A DNA stretch of 64,000 nucleotides from Opitutaceae bacterium (GTDB taxonomy: Bacteria > Verrucomicrobiota > Verrucomicrobiia > Opitutales > Opitutaceae): assembly GCA_019455245.1 (NCBI GenBank), contig JACFMR010000007.1, positions 1 through 64,000 of the forward strand, in the 5' to 3' direction. The position numbers and the translations under genes are program-made. Below, piece by piece: positions 53,060 to 63,200 of this stretch; position 1 is the stretch's first letter; every line of letters begins with the position of its first letter. The notes beneath the pieces were generated by a model. The model saw only the letters and a program-made list of their open reading frames with translations, was not told the origin of the DNA and searched no databases.

Positions 53060-54544
53060 GTGAAAGGCTGGCTGGCAGATTTCTGGCGAGCGGCGTGGGC
53101 GTTTTTCTTTTGGAATGCGCGCAAGTCAATCTACGTGCTCAGGCGGCGGCGCGGACGTTGTCCGTGTCACAATCCCAGTGATTCCGGCCGGCCGTTGGAA
53201 ACCGGGTGCGAGGCGGTGGCGGGTTGGAGCCAGCCGGCGCGTTTCGGTCGCGTGTGTCCTTTGCTGCGGCGCAATGATGCGGGGTTCTGGGTTTGCAGCG
53301 TGCCGCCGGAGCAGGTGCGGCCGTTTTGGACGCGGGCGGTGCTGCACTACGCCGCGGCGTGGCTGGCGTTGTGGTTGGTGCTGGCGGCGCTGGCTTTCGC
53401 CGGATTGCGGGGCATCGGTTATCAGGTGGCTTACCGTCAGCTGGCCTGGCCGCCCGCGTGGGATGAACTGCCGGCGGTGCGGGCCGAACTTTTCATCCGC
53501 CAGGCGCGGGAAAGTTACCAAGCGGGCCGGGTGAAGGAGGCGATCAATGCGCTGAGCGTGGCGTATCAGCTTGATTCCGGCAACTACCAGGCGGGCATGA
53601 TGCTCGCACAGTTTTACCGGGCGGGCAGCCCGCAACAGTCGGACCAGCTGTATCGGCAATTAATGGACTCGCACCCGGAGCGGCGGGAGGAGATCGCGCA
53701 AGCTTGGTTTCAAGGCTTATTGGCGCGCGGCCGGATGGATGCGATCGCGGAGCTGGCGAAAATGCGGTTATTGGACAATCCCGCGCAACCGGCGGTCTGG
53801 ACATATGCGCTAAGATTTGCCGCCCGGCACCAACCCGGGGTAGTGGATTTGGCGGCTTTGGGGCGCGATTCAGCGGTGCCCGCACCCGCGCGAGCCGTGC
53901 TCGCTTTGGCAGGGCGGGTGCAAGACCTGCCGACGGCGGAGGCGCGGCGGGTGCTGCTCGATACGCTGCCTGTGGCAGATTTCCCGTTTGATCGGGTTTA
54001 CCGGGTGGATGCGTTAACGCGGCTGGGGTATCCGCAGGATGCGCTCAACCTGCTGGCAGCTGGGCGGCGCGAGCTGTCGGGACGCGATGTCGCTCGGCTG
54101 ATATTTGCAGCGTATGCGCAGATGGGCGACCGAGCGAGGCTTAAGGCTGAGTTTGCAGCCCTCCTATCACCAGAACGACGGCCAGGAGCGGGAGAATTCA
54201 CTTTACTAGCCGTGCATGTGGTGGATTTTCCCAACGCGGAGCTGGCGGCGATGCTGGTGGCGGCGTTGCCGCGTCTGCCCACGGTGCCGGCCGATGCTTG
54301 GTTGCAGGCGGCGGTGGCGGTGTTTTGCGCGGCGGGGTCGGTGGGCGATGAAGCGGGGATGGTTGAGGTAAAGCGTCTCATCCAAGCAAGTTACGACATA
54401 AAATTAACGAGTTTGGATGGGTTGCGGCTCTATTTTCTTAAGCAGTCGGGCATATCTCGCATCGAGTCGATTTTGCCCAGCATCAACCCGCTTTCTTTGG
54501 AGTTAAATTACGCTTTATTGGACCGATATCTGAATAAACGATGA
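53060..54544 (+). CDS. Membrane-anchored TPR-like protein, uncharacterised
   Basis: 494 residues. The cytoplasmic N-terminus has Cys-rich motifs (RGRCPCHNPSDSG, then RVCPLLRRNDAGFWVC) that could bind zinc. One membrane helix follows (AVLHYAAAWLALWLVLAALAF), then a long helical domain resembling TPR or SEL1-type repeats (YQAGRVKEAINALSVAYQLD, RLGYPQDALNLLAAGRREL). The GTG start at 53060 has a G-rich stretch just upstream. It is 106 bp before the giant adhesin gene on the same strand, so it may take part in its export or surface attachment (position only). Confidence 0.65.
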   Translation: MKGWLADFWRAAWAFFFWNARKSIYVLRRRRGRCPCHNPSDSGRPLETGCEAVAGWSQPARFGRVCPLLRRNDAGFWVCSVPPEQVRPFWTRAVLHYAAAWLALWLVLAALAFAGLRGIGYQVAYRQLAWPPAWDELPAVRAELFIRQARESYQAGRVKEAINALSVAYQLDSGNYQAGMMLAQFYRAGSPQQSDQLYRQLMDSHPERREEIAQAWFQGLLARGRMDAIAELAKMRLLDNPAQPAVWTYALRFAARHQPGVVDLAALGRDSAVPAPARAVLALAGRVQDLPTAEARRVLLDTLPVADFPFDRVYRVDALTRLGYPQDALNLLAAGRRELSGRDVARLIFAAYAQMGDRARLKAEFAALLSPERRPGAGEFTLLAVHVVDFPNAELAAMLVAALPRLPTVPADAWLQAAVAVFCAAGSVGDEAGMVEVKRLIQASYDIKLTSLDGLRLYFLKQSGISRIESILPSINPLSLELNYALLDRYLNKR

Positions 54545-54650
54545 AGCGGCAGAGTCGGCGGTGTGGCTACGTAGTTTCCGCAGGGTATTATAGGGTATTT
54601 ACCTTAAAAATATATTGAGCTCGGGTAGTACTGCGTCTTGATTAAAACCT

Positions 54651-57600
54651 GTGAACCGCAGCTTACCCAAGTATTTTAAGGGCAGCCAACTCGTCGTGAT
54701 GACGTTTCGGGGTGTCGCTTTAGCACTTTGGCTCAGCGCGACTGCCGCTTGGGCGCAAGTGACAGTAACGGAAAGCTTTCGGGGCACGACCGCCGCGGGT
54801 TGGGTGTTTGGCGGCACCTCGGGCTCGACGGATCCCTACCTCACCGCCAACACGGTGGACACGCCCGGTGATGGTTGGCTGCGTTTGACCGAGAATCTGG
54901 GCAACCAAGCCACCTATGCGCTTTTCGATTCGGCCATCTTTTCGGTCAATGCGCAGATTCAGATCGAGTTCGACTACGCTTTTTGGAACAGCACCAGCAC
55001 CGGTGCCGATGGCATCACCTTTTTTCTGGTGGACGGCTCGATAGATGCCTCGAGTTTCTCCCCGGGCGGTTACGGTGGTTCGCTAGGCTATGCCCAAAAT
55101 ACAGCGGCCAGTGCGCCTGGCATGCCTGGGGGCTATTTGGGTTTCGGGTTGGACAATTACGGCAACTATTCGAGTAACACCGAAGGCCGTAACGGCGGCT
55201 TGGGCAGTTCGCTTTACCCCAACCGCGTCGCGGTGCGCGGCCCGGAGAGTAGCGACTACGAATTTATTGCCGCTAGTGCCGCCTTGAACACCCTGCCGGG
55301 CGGCGGGCAGATGGACTTTCCGACCTATACCACCCGGCCAGACCAGACTGGAGCCGACTACCGTAGTTTCCGACTGACACTCGACGCCAATAACCAGTTG
55401 ACGGTCGAGATGAAGTTTGGGGCCAGTGGTTCGTACATTGAAGCCTTCACTGCCGACCTCTCCGCCTACGACCGGCCCGACACGTTTAAGATCGGTTTCA
55501 CCGGTTCCACCGGCGGAGTGGATGAGATCCACGAAATCCGCAACACGACGGTGACGATGACGCCGTGGCAGCCCAGTTCGTTTGAGTGGGACAACGGTGC
55601 GGGCACGACCACATGGGGAGCCACTCCCGACGGTGCCAACAACAACTGGTATCACACCGACACCGGCTCGAACAACAAGACGCCGTCAGTGAACGCCGAC
55701 ATCCTCTTTGGCAACAAGCCGAGCACGGACCAGACGGTGACGCTGGACTCCACCGGACGGAAAGTGAATTCCCTGACCTTTGACGCAGGCATCAATTACA
55801 CAGTCAACGGCACCGGCTCCCTGATCATGGGCGATACGGGGTTGGCGGGTCTGCCGTCGATCAACGTCAACGATTACAACGGGGCGCAAGGGCAGCACCA
55901 TCTCAACCTGCCGATCACCCTCGTGGAGACTCTGGCGGTCAATAACTACTCGTTTAGCACGCTGTGCATCAATGGGGCGATCACGACCGGGGGCAACGAC
56001 GTCAAGGTGAACGGCTGGGGCACGACCAACTTCAACGGGGCGATCACCGGCTCGGGAGACATGATCAAGAACGGCTTGGGCATCGCCACCATCAACAACA
56101 ACAACAGTTCGTGGACTGGCGATGTGACGGTCAACAACGGCATGGTGGTGGTTACGACCAATGGCGCGCTCGGCACCACGGCCGGCACCACGACCGTGAA
56201 CAGCGGGGGTACGCTCGCCTTTCGCGCGCCGACCGTCAGCGGCAACGTCAACTACACCACGGCGGAAGCCGTTACGATCAGCGGGCAGGGCATTCACCGC
56301 GGCGGCGAAGGCTTCGTCGGCGCGATCTACAACGACGGCGGCAACAACAGCTTTGCGGGCAACATCACGTTGGCGGCCAACAGCGCGATCGGTTCGCGCG
56401 ACGGCGTCCTCACGCTCAGCGGCCAAATCAGCGACGGCTCCGGCACCTACGGTCTCTCCAAGCTCGGTGCCGGGGTGGTCGAGCTGAGCAACACCGCCAA
56501 CAACTGGAACGGCACCACAACCATTAGTGGCGGCGCCCTCCGCATCAGCGGCGGCGAAAACGCCCTCGCCGGCGGCTTTGCCACCAACGGCTACACCGGC
56601 GGCAACCTCACCCTGAACGGCGGCGTGCTCGAAATCGGCGTCGGCACGACCTTCACGCGCCGGCTCGGCACGAGCTCCGATCGCGTGCAGTTCACCGGTG
56701 ACGGTGGTTTTTCGGCCTACGGCGCGAATCGCACGGTCTCGCTCACCAATTCCGGCGGCACGGCCAACGGTCAGGTCGCCTGGAACTCCGGCAGCTTTGT
56801 GCCGACTGGCAACGCCCTGCTACTCAGTTCGGATTATGCCGACGCCATGGTCACCTTTACCAACGCGATCGATCTTGGCGGCGCGCAGCGCGAGGTGCGC
56901 GTAGCCAATGGCAGCGCGGCGGTGGATGGCACGCTTTCGGGAGTTCTCAGTGGCACTGGCGGCGGGCTCATCAAGACCGGCGACGGCACGCTCAATCTGA
57001 CCGGAACCAACACCTACACCGGCGCGACAGAAATCCGCGGTGGCGCACTGCGCGGCAACATCTCATCCAACAGCAATCTCGTGCTCAACGGTGGCGTGCG
57101 CGAGCTGACCGCCAATTATTCCGCCAACCTTGGTTCGGGGAGCGGCCAGGTCCAATGGGTGGGCGACGGCGGTTTTTCCGCCTCCGGCGGCAACCGCACG
57201 GTGTCATTGAACAGCGGCGCTGGTCTCACCTGGGGGACGACGTCGAACTTTGTGGCCGCGGATAAGCAATTGATCCTCGGCTCGGTCAGCGCGAACCGCA
57301 CGGTCACGATCAGCAACGCAGTGAATCTGGGCGGCTCGGGCGCGCGCACAATCCACACGGTGCAAGGCACGGATGCGGCGCGGGCCAGCGGCACGCTCAG
57401 CGGCGTGATGTCTGGCGCGGCCAACCTTGAGGTGGTGGGCAACGGTCGGTTGGACCTCACGGCCAACAACACGCACACCGGGGCGGTTACCGTGGCCGGA
57501 TCTGAGCTGCGGATTTCCGGCGCCTCGGGTGATCTGGCGCAATCCTCGGGCTTCACGGTTCAGCAAGGCGGCACGCTCACGCTGGATAATACCAGTAGCA

Positions 57601-58931
57601 CAAACAATCGCATTGGTGACTCGGCTGATATCGCATTGAACGGCGGCACGATCAGCCTGATCGGGCGCTCCAATGGGACCAGTTACACGGAGACGATGGG
57701 GCAGGTTCAACTCACCGGCGGAGCCAACACCATCAATGTTCAACGCACAGGCACTAATGCGACCGTGCTTGCCGCCAACGCTTTGACCCGCAGTGACGGT
57801 GCGACCGCGAACTTCACCAATACCGGCGGGACTTTGGGCACCTCGGGGAACAACCCTCGTGTTACCTTCACCACAGCTCCCACGCTGACCTCGAACGTGC
57901 TGGGTTATGCCACGGTTAACGGCACTGCGTTTGCCGGTTATGACGCGACCTACGGCATAGTGGCCGTCGCCGGGACGAATACCGCGCAGAACTCGTGGAC
58001 CTCCTCGGTCAACGCGGCACCCACGAGCGACCAAACTCTGACCAACAACCGCACGGTCGGTTCGCTCAGCCTCGGCAGCGGCATCGATGTCAACCTCAAC
58101 AGCCGCACCTTGACCATCAATTCCGGCGGCCTGCTGTCCACTGGCGCGACCGTCAGCAATGTCTCCAACGGCACGATCCGGGCCGGCACCGGGGTTTCCG
58201 ATCTGGTGGCGCACGTGTATGGCACAGGCGGGCTGAACATCAGCGCGGTCATCCCCGACAACAGCGGGGCGAAAAACTTGATCAAGACCGGCGACGGCAC
58301 ACTCACCCTCTCGGGCACGACGGCAAACACCTTTACCGGCACGACCTACGTGAACGACGGCACGCTGGCTTTGGCCAAGAGCGACGGCGTGAACGCCATC
58401 GCCGGCGATATCGTGGTGGGCGACGGGCGGGGGACGGACATCCTGCGGCTCGACGCCAATGAGCAAATCGCTAACACCGCCGACGTGACGCTGCGCGGCA
58501 GCGAATACGGCACGGGCGAGACGATCCTGCAGTTCAACGGGGCCGGCGGTGTGGGCGTGACTGAGAAGCTGGGCACGCTGACGATCGACGGCGTGGCGGT
58601 CATCGACTTCGCGGGCGGCAACGTGTGCAACGCCAACTTCCTTTACCTTGACGACTTGGAGATGAGCACACCGGACAGCCTGCTCTACATCCGCAATTGG
58701 ATCGACTACACCGACTTTCTCCTCGTGAAGAGCGACGCGGGCATTAATTCCATTCTGCCTCAGATCTATTTTGAAGGCTACGGCAACGGCGCGTATTGGG
58801 AGCCGTATGATTCGGGCTATTGGCGCGTGACGCCCGTGCCCGAGCCCGGCACCTACGGAGCGATCATGGTGTTGCTCAGCGCGGGCTTGGTTTACTGGCG
58901 CCGTCGCGTCAAGGCGTTGGCATCGCGCTGA
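54651..58931 (+). CDS. Giant PEP-CTERM protein with lectin-like and autotransporter-associated repeats
   Basis: 1426 residues from the GTG at 54651; the ATG at 54699 would leave a tidy signal peptide (MTFRGVALALWLSATAAWAQ). Residues about 30-250 look like an L-type lectin domain (IQIEFDYAFWNSTSTGADGI, FFLVDGS, GYLGFGLDNYGN). The rest is built of autotransporter-associated beta-strand repeats such as GGLIKTGDGTLNLTGTNTYTG and NLIKTGDGTLTLSGTTANTF. It ends in a PEP-CTERM sorting signal: VPEPGTYGAIMVLLSAGLVY, then WRRRVKAL. It is probably exported, anchored by an exosortase system not in this window, and acts as an adhesin or matrix protein. GC and codon use are somewhat lower and more uniform than in neighbours. 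Confidence 0.9.
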   Translation: MNRSLPKYFKGSQLVVMTFRGVALALWLSATAAWAQVTVTESFRGTTAAGWVFGGTSGSTDPYLTANTVDTPGDGWLRLTENLGNQATYALFDSAIFSVNAQIQIEFDYAFWNSTSTGADGITFFLVDGSIDASSFSPGGYGGSLGYAQNTAASAPGMPGGYLGFGLDNYGNYSSNTEGRNGGLGSSLYPNRVAVRGPESSDYEFIAASAALNTLPGGGQMDFPTYTTRPDQTGADYRSFRLTLDANNQLTVEMKFGASGSYIEAFTADLSAYDRPDTFKIGFTGSTGGVDEIHEIRNTTVTMTPWQPSSFEWDNGAGTTTWGATPDGANNNWYHTDTGSNNKTPSVNADILFGNKPSTDQTVTLDSTGRKVNSLTFDAGINYTVNGTGSLIMGDTGLAGLPSINVNDYNGAQGQHHLNLPITLVETLAVNNYSFSTLCINGAITTGGNDVKVNGWGTTNFNGAITGSGDMIKNGLGIATINNNNSSWTGDVTVNNGMVVVTTNGALGTTAGTTTVNSGGTLAFRAPTVSGNVNYTTAEAVTISGQGIHRGGEGFVGAIYNDGGNNSFAGNITLAANSAIGSRDGVLTLSGQISDGSGTYGLSKLGAGVVELSNTANNWNGTTTISGGALRISGGENALAGGFATNGYTGGNLTLNGGVLEIGVGTTFTRRLGTSSDRVQFTGDGGFSAYGANRTVSLTNSGGTANGQVAWNSGSFVPTGNALLLSSDYADAMVTFTNAIDLGGAQREVRVANGSAAVDGTLSGVLSGTGGGLIKTGDGTLNLTGTNTYTGATEIRGGALRGNISSNSNLVLNGGVRELTANYSANLGSGSGQVQWVGDGGFSASGGNRTVSLNSGAGLTWGTTSNFVAADKQLILGSVSANRTVTISNAVNLGGSGARTIHTVQGTDAARASGTLSGVMSGAANLEVVGNGRLDLTANNTHTGAVTVAGSELRISGASGDLAQSSGFTVQQGGTLTLDNTSSTNNRIGDSADIALNGGTISLIGRSNGTSYTETMGQVQLTGGANTINVQRTGTNATVLAANALTRSDGATANFTNTGGTLGTSGNNPRVTFTTAPTLTSNVLGYATVNGTAFAGYDATYGIVAVAGTNTAQNSWTSSVNAAPTSDQTLTNNRTVGSLSLGSGIDVNLNSRTLTINSGGLLSTGATVSNVSNGTIRAGTGVSDLVAHVYGTGGLNISAVIPDNSGAKNLIKTGDGTLTLSGTTANTFTGTTYVNDGTLALAKSDGVNAIAGDIVVGDGRGTDILRLDANEQIANTADVTLRGSEYGTGETILQFNGAGGVGVTEKLGTLTIDGVAVIDFAGGNVCNANFLYLDDLEMSTPDSLLYIRNWIDYTDFLLVKSDAGINSILPQIYFEGYGNGAYWEPYDSGYWRVTPVPEPGTYGAIMVLLSAGLVYWRRRVKALASR

Positions 58932-59463
58932 ACCAGTCAGTCGCGGCCGCGATGATCAGCGCGATCATCGCTACCGCGCAGAACAGCCGTGCGGCGGTGG
59001 ATATGAAAAATCCCACGGTGGCGCCGACGCCCGCCTTGAGCGATTCGCGATCGGTGCGTTTGGCGCCGTATTTTTCCGCCACGACCGCGCCGAGGAAGGT
59101 GCCGAGCAGCAGCGCGGGTAGTGAAAAGAACATGCCGACGAAGGCGCCTCCGGTTGCTCCGGTCATGCCCCATTTGCCACCGCCGAACAGTTTGGCCCCG
59201 ATCATCACGCCAATGAAATCCGCGACGATGGAGAGGAACCAAAGCGCCGACACCCACGCGACCACGCTCCAGCCCATCGAGTCAGGCAGCAGCAGCTTGT
59301 GCAGCACCGCGCCGATCAAGATGAAGGTCGTGCCCGGCAACAGTGGCACGATGCAGCCGATCAGGCCGATCAGCAACAGCGAGACAGTCAGGCTCCAGAC
59401 GAGGTAGTCCACGCCGACAAGACACGACGCGAAACCGCGCGGTTGCAAAAAATTTCGATGCAT
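58909..59463 (-). CDS. DUF456-like small membrane protein
   Basis: 184 residues with four to five hydrophobic helices. It matches the DUF456 pattern: VSLLLIGLIGCIVPLLPGTT, then a central helix FLSIVADFIGVMIGAKLFGG, followed by the Gly-rich GATGGAFVGMFFSLPALLLG and GTFLGAVVAEK. The family has no known reaction. The ATG at 59463 is used; a GTG at 59412 fits the usual family N-terminus better. The 3' end overlaps the adhesin gene by 23 bp in convergent orientation. A REPIN lies 15 bp upstream of the start. Confidence 0.8.
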   Translation of the reverse strand: MHRNFLQPRGFASCLVGVDYLVWSLTVSLLLIGLIGCIVPLLPGTTFILIGAVLHKLLLPDSMGWSVVAWVSALWFLSIVADFIGVMIGAKLFGGGKWGMTGATGGAFVGMFFSLPALLLGTFLGAVVAEKYGAKRTDRESLKAGVGATVGFFISTAARLFCAVAMIALIIAAATDWFSAMPTP

Positions 59464-59477
59464 CGCGTCAACGCCCC

Positions 59478-59535
59478 GTAGCACAGGCTTCCAGCCTGCA
59501 TTGGAAAACCATGCAGGCAAGGATGCCTGCGCTAC
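59478..59535. repeat. REPIN, left copy beside RAYT 2 (GTAGC family)
   Basis: 58 bp, with ends GTAGCACAGGC and GCCTGCGCTAC. Two inverted hairpins (CAGGCTTCCAGCCTG and GCAGGCAAGGATGCCTGC). It is in direct orientation to the copy at 60166, with two base differences. The stop codon of RAYT 2 (minus strand TAG at 59532-59534) is part of its right end. Confidence 0.92.
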
Positions 59536-60155
59536 TGGCTGGCGCTGCTCCACGGCCAATCAGTGCTGCGTTTGCACAGCTTTGCTTTGACGGGGTTTTC
59601 CTCAGTATAACGTATGCAATGGGCGAGGTCCGCTTCGTCGCGGATCCAGTGGTCGTAAGATTCGCGTTGCCAGAAGGGTTGGCCGGCCCGGTTCAGCAAG
59701 CGGTTCGCCTTGTTGGAGGAATAGGATTTCCAGCTATGCAGAACCGACGCGAGCGAGTGTTTACCCAGCGGTTGCACGACTGCGTGAACATGATTGGGCA
59801 TCACGCACCAAGCGTGCAGCGCATAGCGTCGCCCATGGAAATGGCGCAGGGTAGTTGCAACCAAGTCTGCGATGCTCGGCTGCCGCAGCCATGCGCTTCC
59901 CCCGTGTTGATCAAGCGTCGAATCCACCTCGGCAGCATACCAGGCGCAAAGTGCCGCGGATAGATCGTGCTGAAAATCTGGGTCACTTTCTACCCGCCCG
60001 TCCGCCGCGCGTCGAAGCAGGTCAGCCCGCTGCTCTTTGAGTCGGGCCACGATTGCTTGCGGCAAAGAATCGGCGAGACGAAACGTGACGAAATAGGTGG
60101 CTCGATCGACTTTGATGTGAGGCAGATAGCCACGATGGTGATAGCCAGCGAGCAT
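59532..60155 (-). mobile_element. REP-associated tyrosine transposase (RAYT) 2
   Basis: 207 residues from the ATG at 60155. Y1-type transposase of the RAYT group, but of another subgroup than RAYT 1: the N-terminus reads ATYFVTFRLADSLP, the HUH motif is in WCVMPNHVHAVVQP, and the catalytic Tyr is probably in HCIRYTEENPVKAKL. The ending LCKRSTDWPWSSASQ is typical. It is flanked by two 58-bp copies of a GTAGC REPIN at 59478 and 60166, and its stop codon lies in the left copy. No frameshift. Confidence 0.92.
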
Positions 60156-60165
60156 GATAGCGGAG

Positions 60166-60223
60166 GTAGCGCAGGCTTCCATCCTGCATTGGAAAACCAT
60201 GCAGGCAAGGATGCCTGCGCTAC
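60166..60223. repeat. REPIN, right copy beside RAYT 2 (GTAGC family)
   Basis: 58 bp, ends GTAGCGCAGGC and GCCTGCGCTAC, 56 of 58 bases as in the copy at 59478. It starts 10 bp upstream of the RAYT 2 start codon. Its other end provides the TAG stop codon (60220-60222) of putA on the minus strand. Confidence 0.92.
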
Positions 60224-63200
60224 TCTGACTCGGGAGGCGTGAAGCCGCGGCGCATGACATTCTCTGCGACACTCCGTGGAAACAGGAAGTTTTCGAGATA
60301 GCCCTTGCCGCCGGCCTTGGTGCCGCCGCCGGACATCTTGAAGCCGCCGAACGGGTGACGCTCGACGATGGCGCCGGTGCAGCCGCGGTTGAGGTAGAGG
60401 TTGCCCACGAGCATTTCGTTCTGTGCGCGTTCGAGCGCCTTGGGGCTGCGGGAGAAAATGCCACCCGTCAGCGCGTAGTCGGTGCCGTTCACGAGGGCGA
60501 AGGCCTCGTCGAGGTTCTTCGCCTTCATTACGGCGACCACCGGCCCGAAGATTTCCTCGCGGGCGATGGCGTGCTCGGTCTTCACGTTCACAAAGACGGT
60601 CGGCGGCACGAAGTAACCCTCGGCGGGCGCCTTGCCCTGGAACGCGAGCTTCGACTCCTTTTTGCCCTGTTCGATGAGGCCGAGGATTTTCTTTTGGGCG
60701 TCGGCGTCGATGACCGGGCCGACCATCGTGCCCGGCTTGGCGGGATCGCCGACGGGGAACGAGTCGCAGGCCGAGAGGAAGCGCTCGAGGAAGTGGTCAT
60801 ACACCTCGTCGAGAACGATGAGGCGCGAGAGCGCCGAACACTTCTGGCCGCTGAAGCCGAAGGCGCTGTAGAGCGCGGCCGGGATCGCCTCGTCGAGGTC
60901 GGCGTCGTTGTCGATGACGAGCGCGTTCTTGCCGCCCATCTCGCAGACGACCTTCTTGAGGTTCTGCTGGCCGGGCTGGGTCTTGCCGGCGGTCTCCCAA
61001 ATCTTGCAGCCGACGGCGCGCGAGCCGGTGAAGGCGATGAAATCGACCTGCTTGTGGCCGACGAGATGCGCGCCGACGTCCTCGCCGAAGCCCGGCAGGA
61101 AGTTCAGCACGCCGGCCGGGATGCCGGCCTCGACCAAAATGTCCATCAGCACGCCGCCGATGACGGAGGTCTGCTCGGCGGGCTTCATGATGACGCAGTT
61201 GCCCGCGACGAGCGGGGCGACGACGAGACCGGTGAGGATGGCCAGCGGGAAATTCCACGGCGCGATGGCGACACCGACGCCGCGCGGCGTCCAGGTCTGC
61301 ACACAACGCTCGCCCGGGACCGCTTGGGTCACGACTGGTTTCGCGAGCTTGCGCATCTCGACGGCGTAGAAGCGGCAGAAGTCAATGGCCTCGGAGATGT
61401 CGCCGTCGGCCTCGATCCACGGCTTGCCCGCCTCGAGGATGAGGAGGGTGTTCAGCTCCATCCGGCGCGACTCCATGAGGTCGGCGGCGCGCTCGAGCAT
61501 CTTCGCACGGTCCTCGATCGGGGTGGCGCGCCACTTCGGGAAGGCGGCGACGCCCGCCGCGACGGCGGCCTCCGCGTCCACGACAGTCGCCCGGGCCCAG
61601 GAGCCGATGACCTGCGAAGGCCTGGCCGGGTTGACGGAGGCGATGTATTCGCGGTCGGAAATCTTTTTGCCGTTGATGACGAGCGGCCACTTCTTGCCGA
61701 GTTGGGTCGTGTAGGCGGAGAGGGCGGCGCGCTGCTGGTCGCGATTCGCGGCGAGCGTGTAGTCGGTGTTGGCGGCGTTGCGGAACCGGTAGGGGCCGTT
61801 GCCCTCAACGGCCTTCGGGGGTGCAGCAGGGCGGTTGGGGGCAACCGCCCCTACCGACAGCGCCGTGACCGGGTTCTCAAGCAACGCGCTCAACTGTGCT
61901 TCACCGGTATTCTTTAAACGCAGAAAGCCTTCGTTGGAGGTGTTTTCCAGCAGGCGGCGGACGAGGTAGGCCATGCCGGGCAGCAGTTCGCCGATGGCGC
62001 AGTATTCGCGGACGCGGTGGCCCATTTTCAACAGCGAGACCTTCAACTCGTCGGCCATGCCGTAAAGCGCCTGGAACTCGTAGGCGCGCGGATTGATGCC
62101 GAGGCGCTCGGCCTGGGCGATGGCGTGGGCGCAGGAGCGGACGTTGTGCGAGGCGAAGTTCGGGGTGACGATGTCGATGTTCTCGAGGAGGAAGAGGGAG
62201 AGCTTCTCGTAGTTGGCGTCGGACTCGGGCTTCTTCTGCCAGACCGGGATGGGCCAGTCGCGCTGCTGGGCGATGATGGTCTCGTAGTCCCAGTAGGCGC
62301 CCTTGACGAGGCGGACGCTGAGCGGGCGGTTGTTCCGGCGGGCCCAGGCGACGAGGTCGCGCAGGTCGGCCTCGCAATCGCGCAGGTAGGCCTGGATGGC
62401 GATGCCGATGGCCGGCTGCGAGCGGAACTCGGGCTCCTCGAAGATGGACTTGAAGAGCTGGAGGGTGAGGTCCTTCAGCTTGTAGCTCTCCATGTCGAAG
62501 TTGATCAGCGCGCCGACCTCGGCCGCGCGGCGGAGGATGGGCCGGAAGCGCTCCTTGAGCGCGGCGATGGAGTTCTCCGGGTCGGCCGGGTGGACGTCGG
62601 GCGTGAGCGCGGAGATTTTGACCGAGAGGTTGAGGCGGGGCAGGGGGCCCTTGGGGCCGAGGTCGGAGAAGCACGGCTCCGGTTCCTTCGTGTAGAACTT
62701 GGAAACGGAGTCGAGGATCTCGAGGTTGCGCTGGAGGAAGATGTCGGCCTCGGCGTCGTTGAGCACGGTCTCGCCGAGGAGGTCGATGGTGGTGGCAAGG
62801 CCGAGCTTGGTGTTCTTTTTGATCTGCTTGAGCAGGTCCTCGCCCGTCTGGCCGGCGACGAACTGCCCGGCCATGTCCACGATCTGGGCCTTGACCGGGG
62901 TGGCGACGAGGGCGGGGGCGAAGGAGGAGGCGGCGAGACCGGCCTTGAGGGCGGGGTTGAGTTCGACGGCCTTGTCGCCGAGGTATTCCTGCAGGTGGCG
63001 GACGATCTCGCCGGAGGAGTTGAGCGAGGGCAGGACATCCACAAAGCGGAAAAGCTGGGTCTTGAAGACCGGGTCCTTCATGGACCACTCCATGAGGCGT
63101 GCATAGGCGCCCTTCTTGGAAAACAGGGCCGGCGGCGGCTGCTGGTCCATGAGGGCGAAGAGCTGTTCGCCCTTGGTGCGGATGGCGGCTTCGAGCTTGG

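Noticed and set aside
60156..60464. A longer RAYT 2 protein starting upstream
   Set aside because: The upstream part is antisense to the 3' end of putA and to the REPIN; the RAYT family N-terminus starts at the ATG at 60155.
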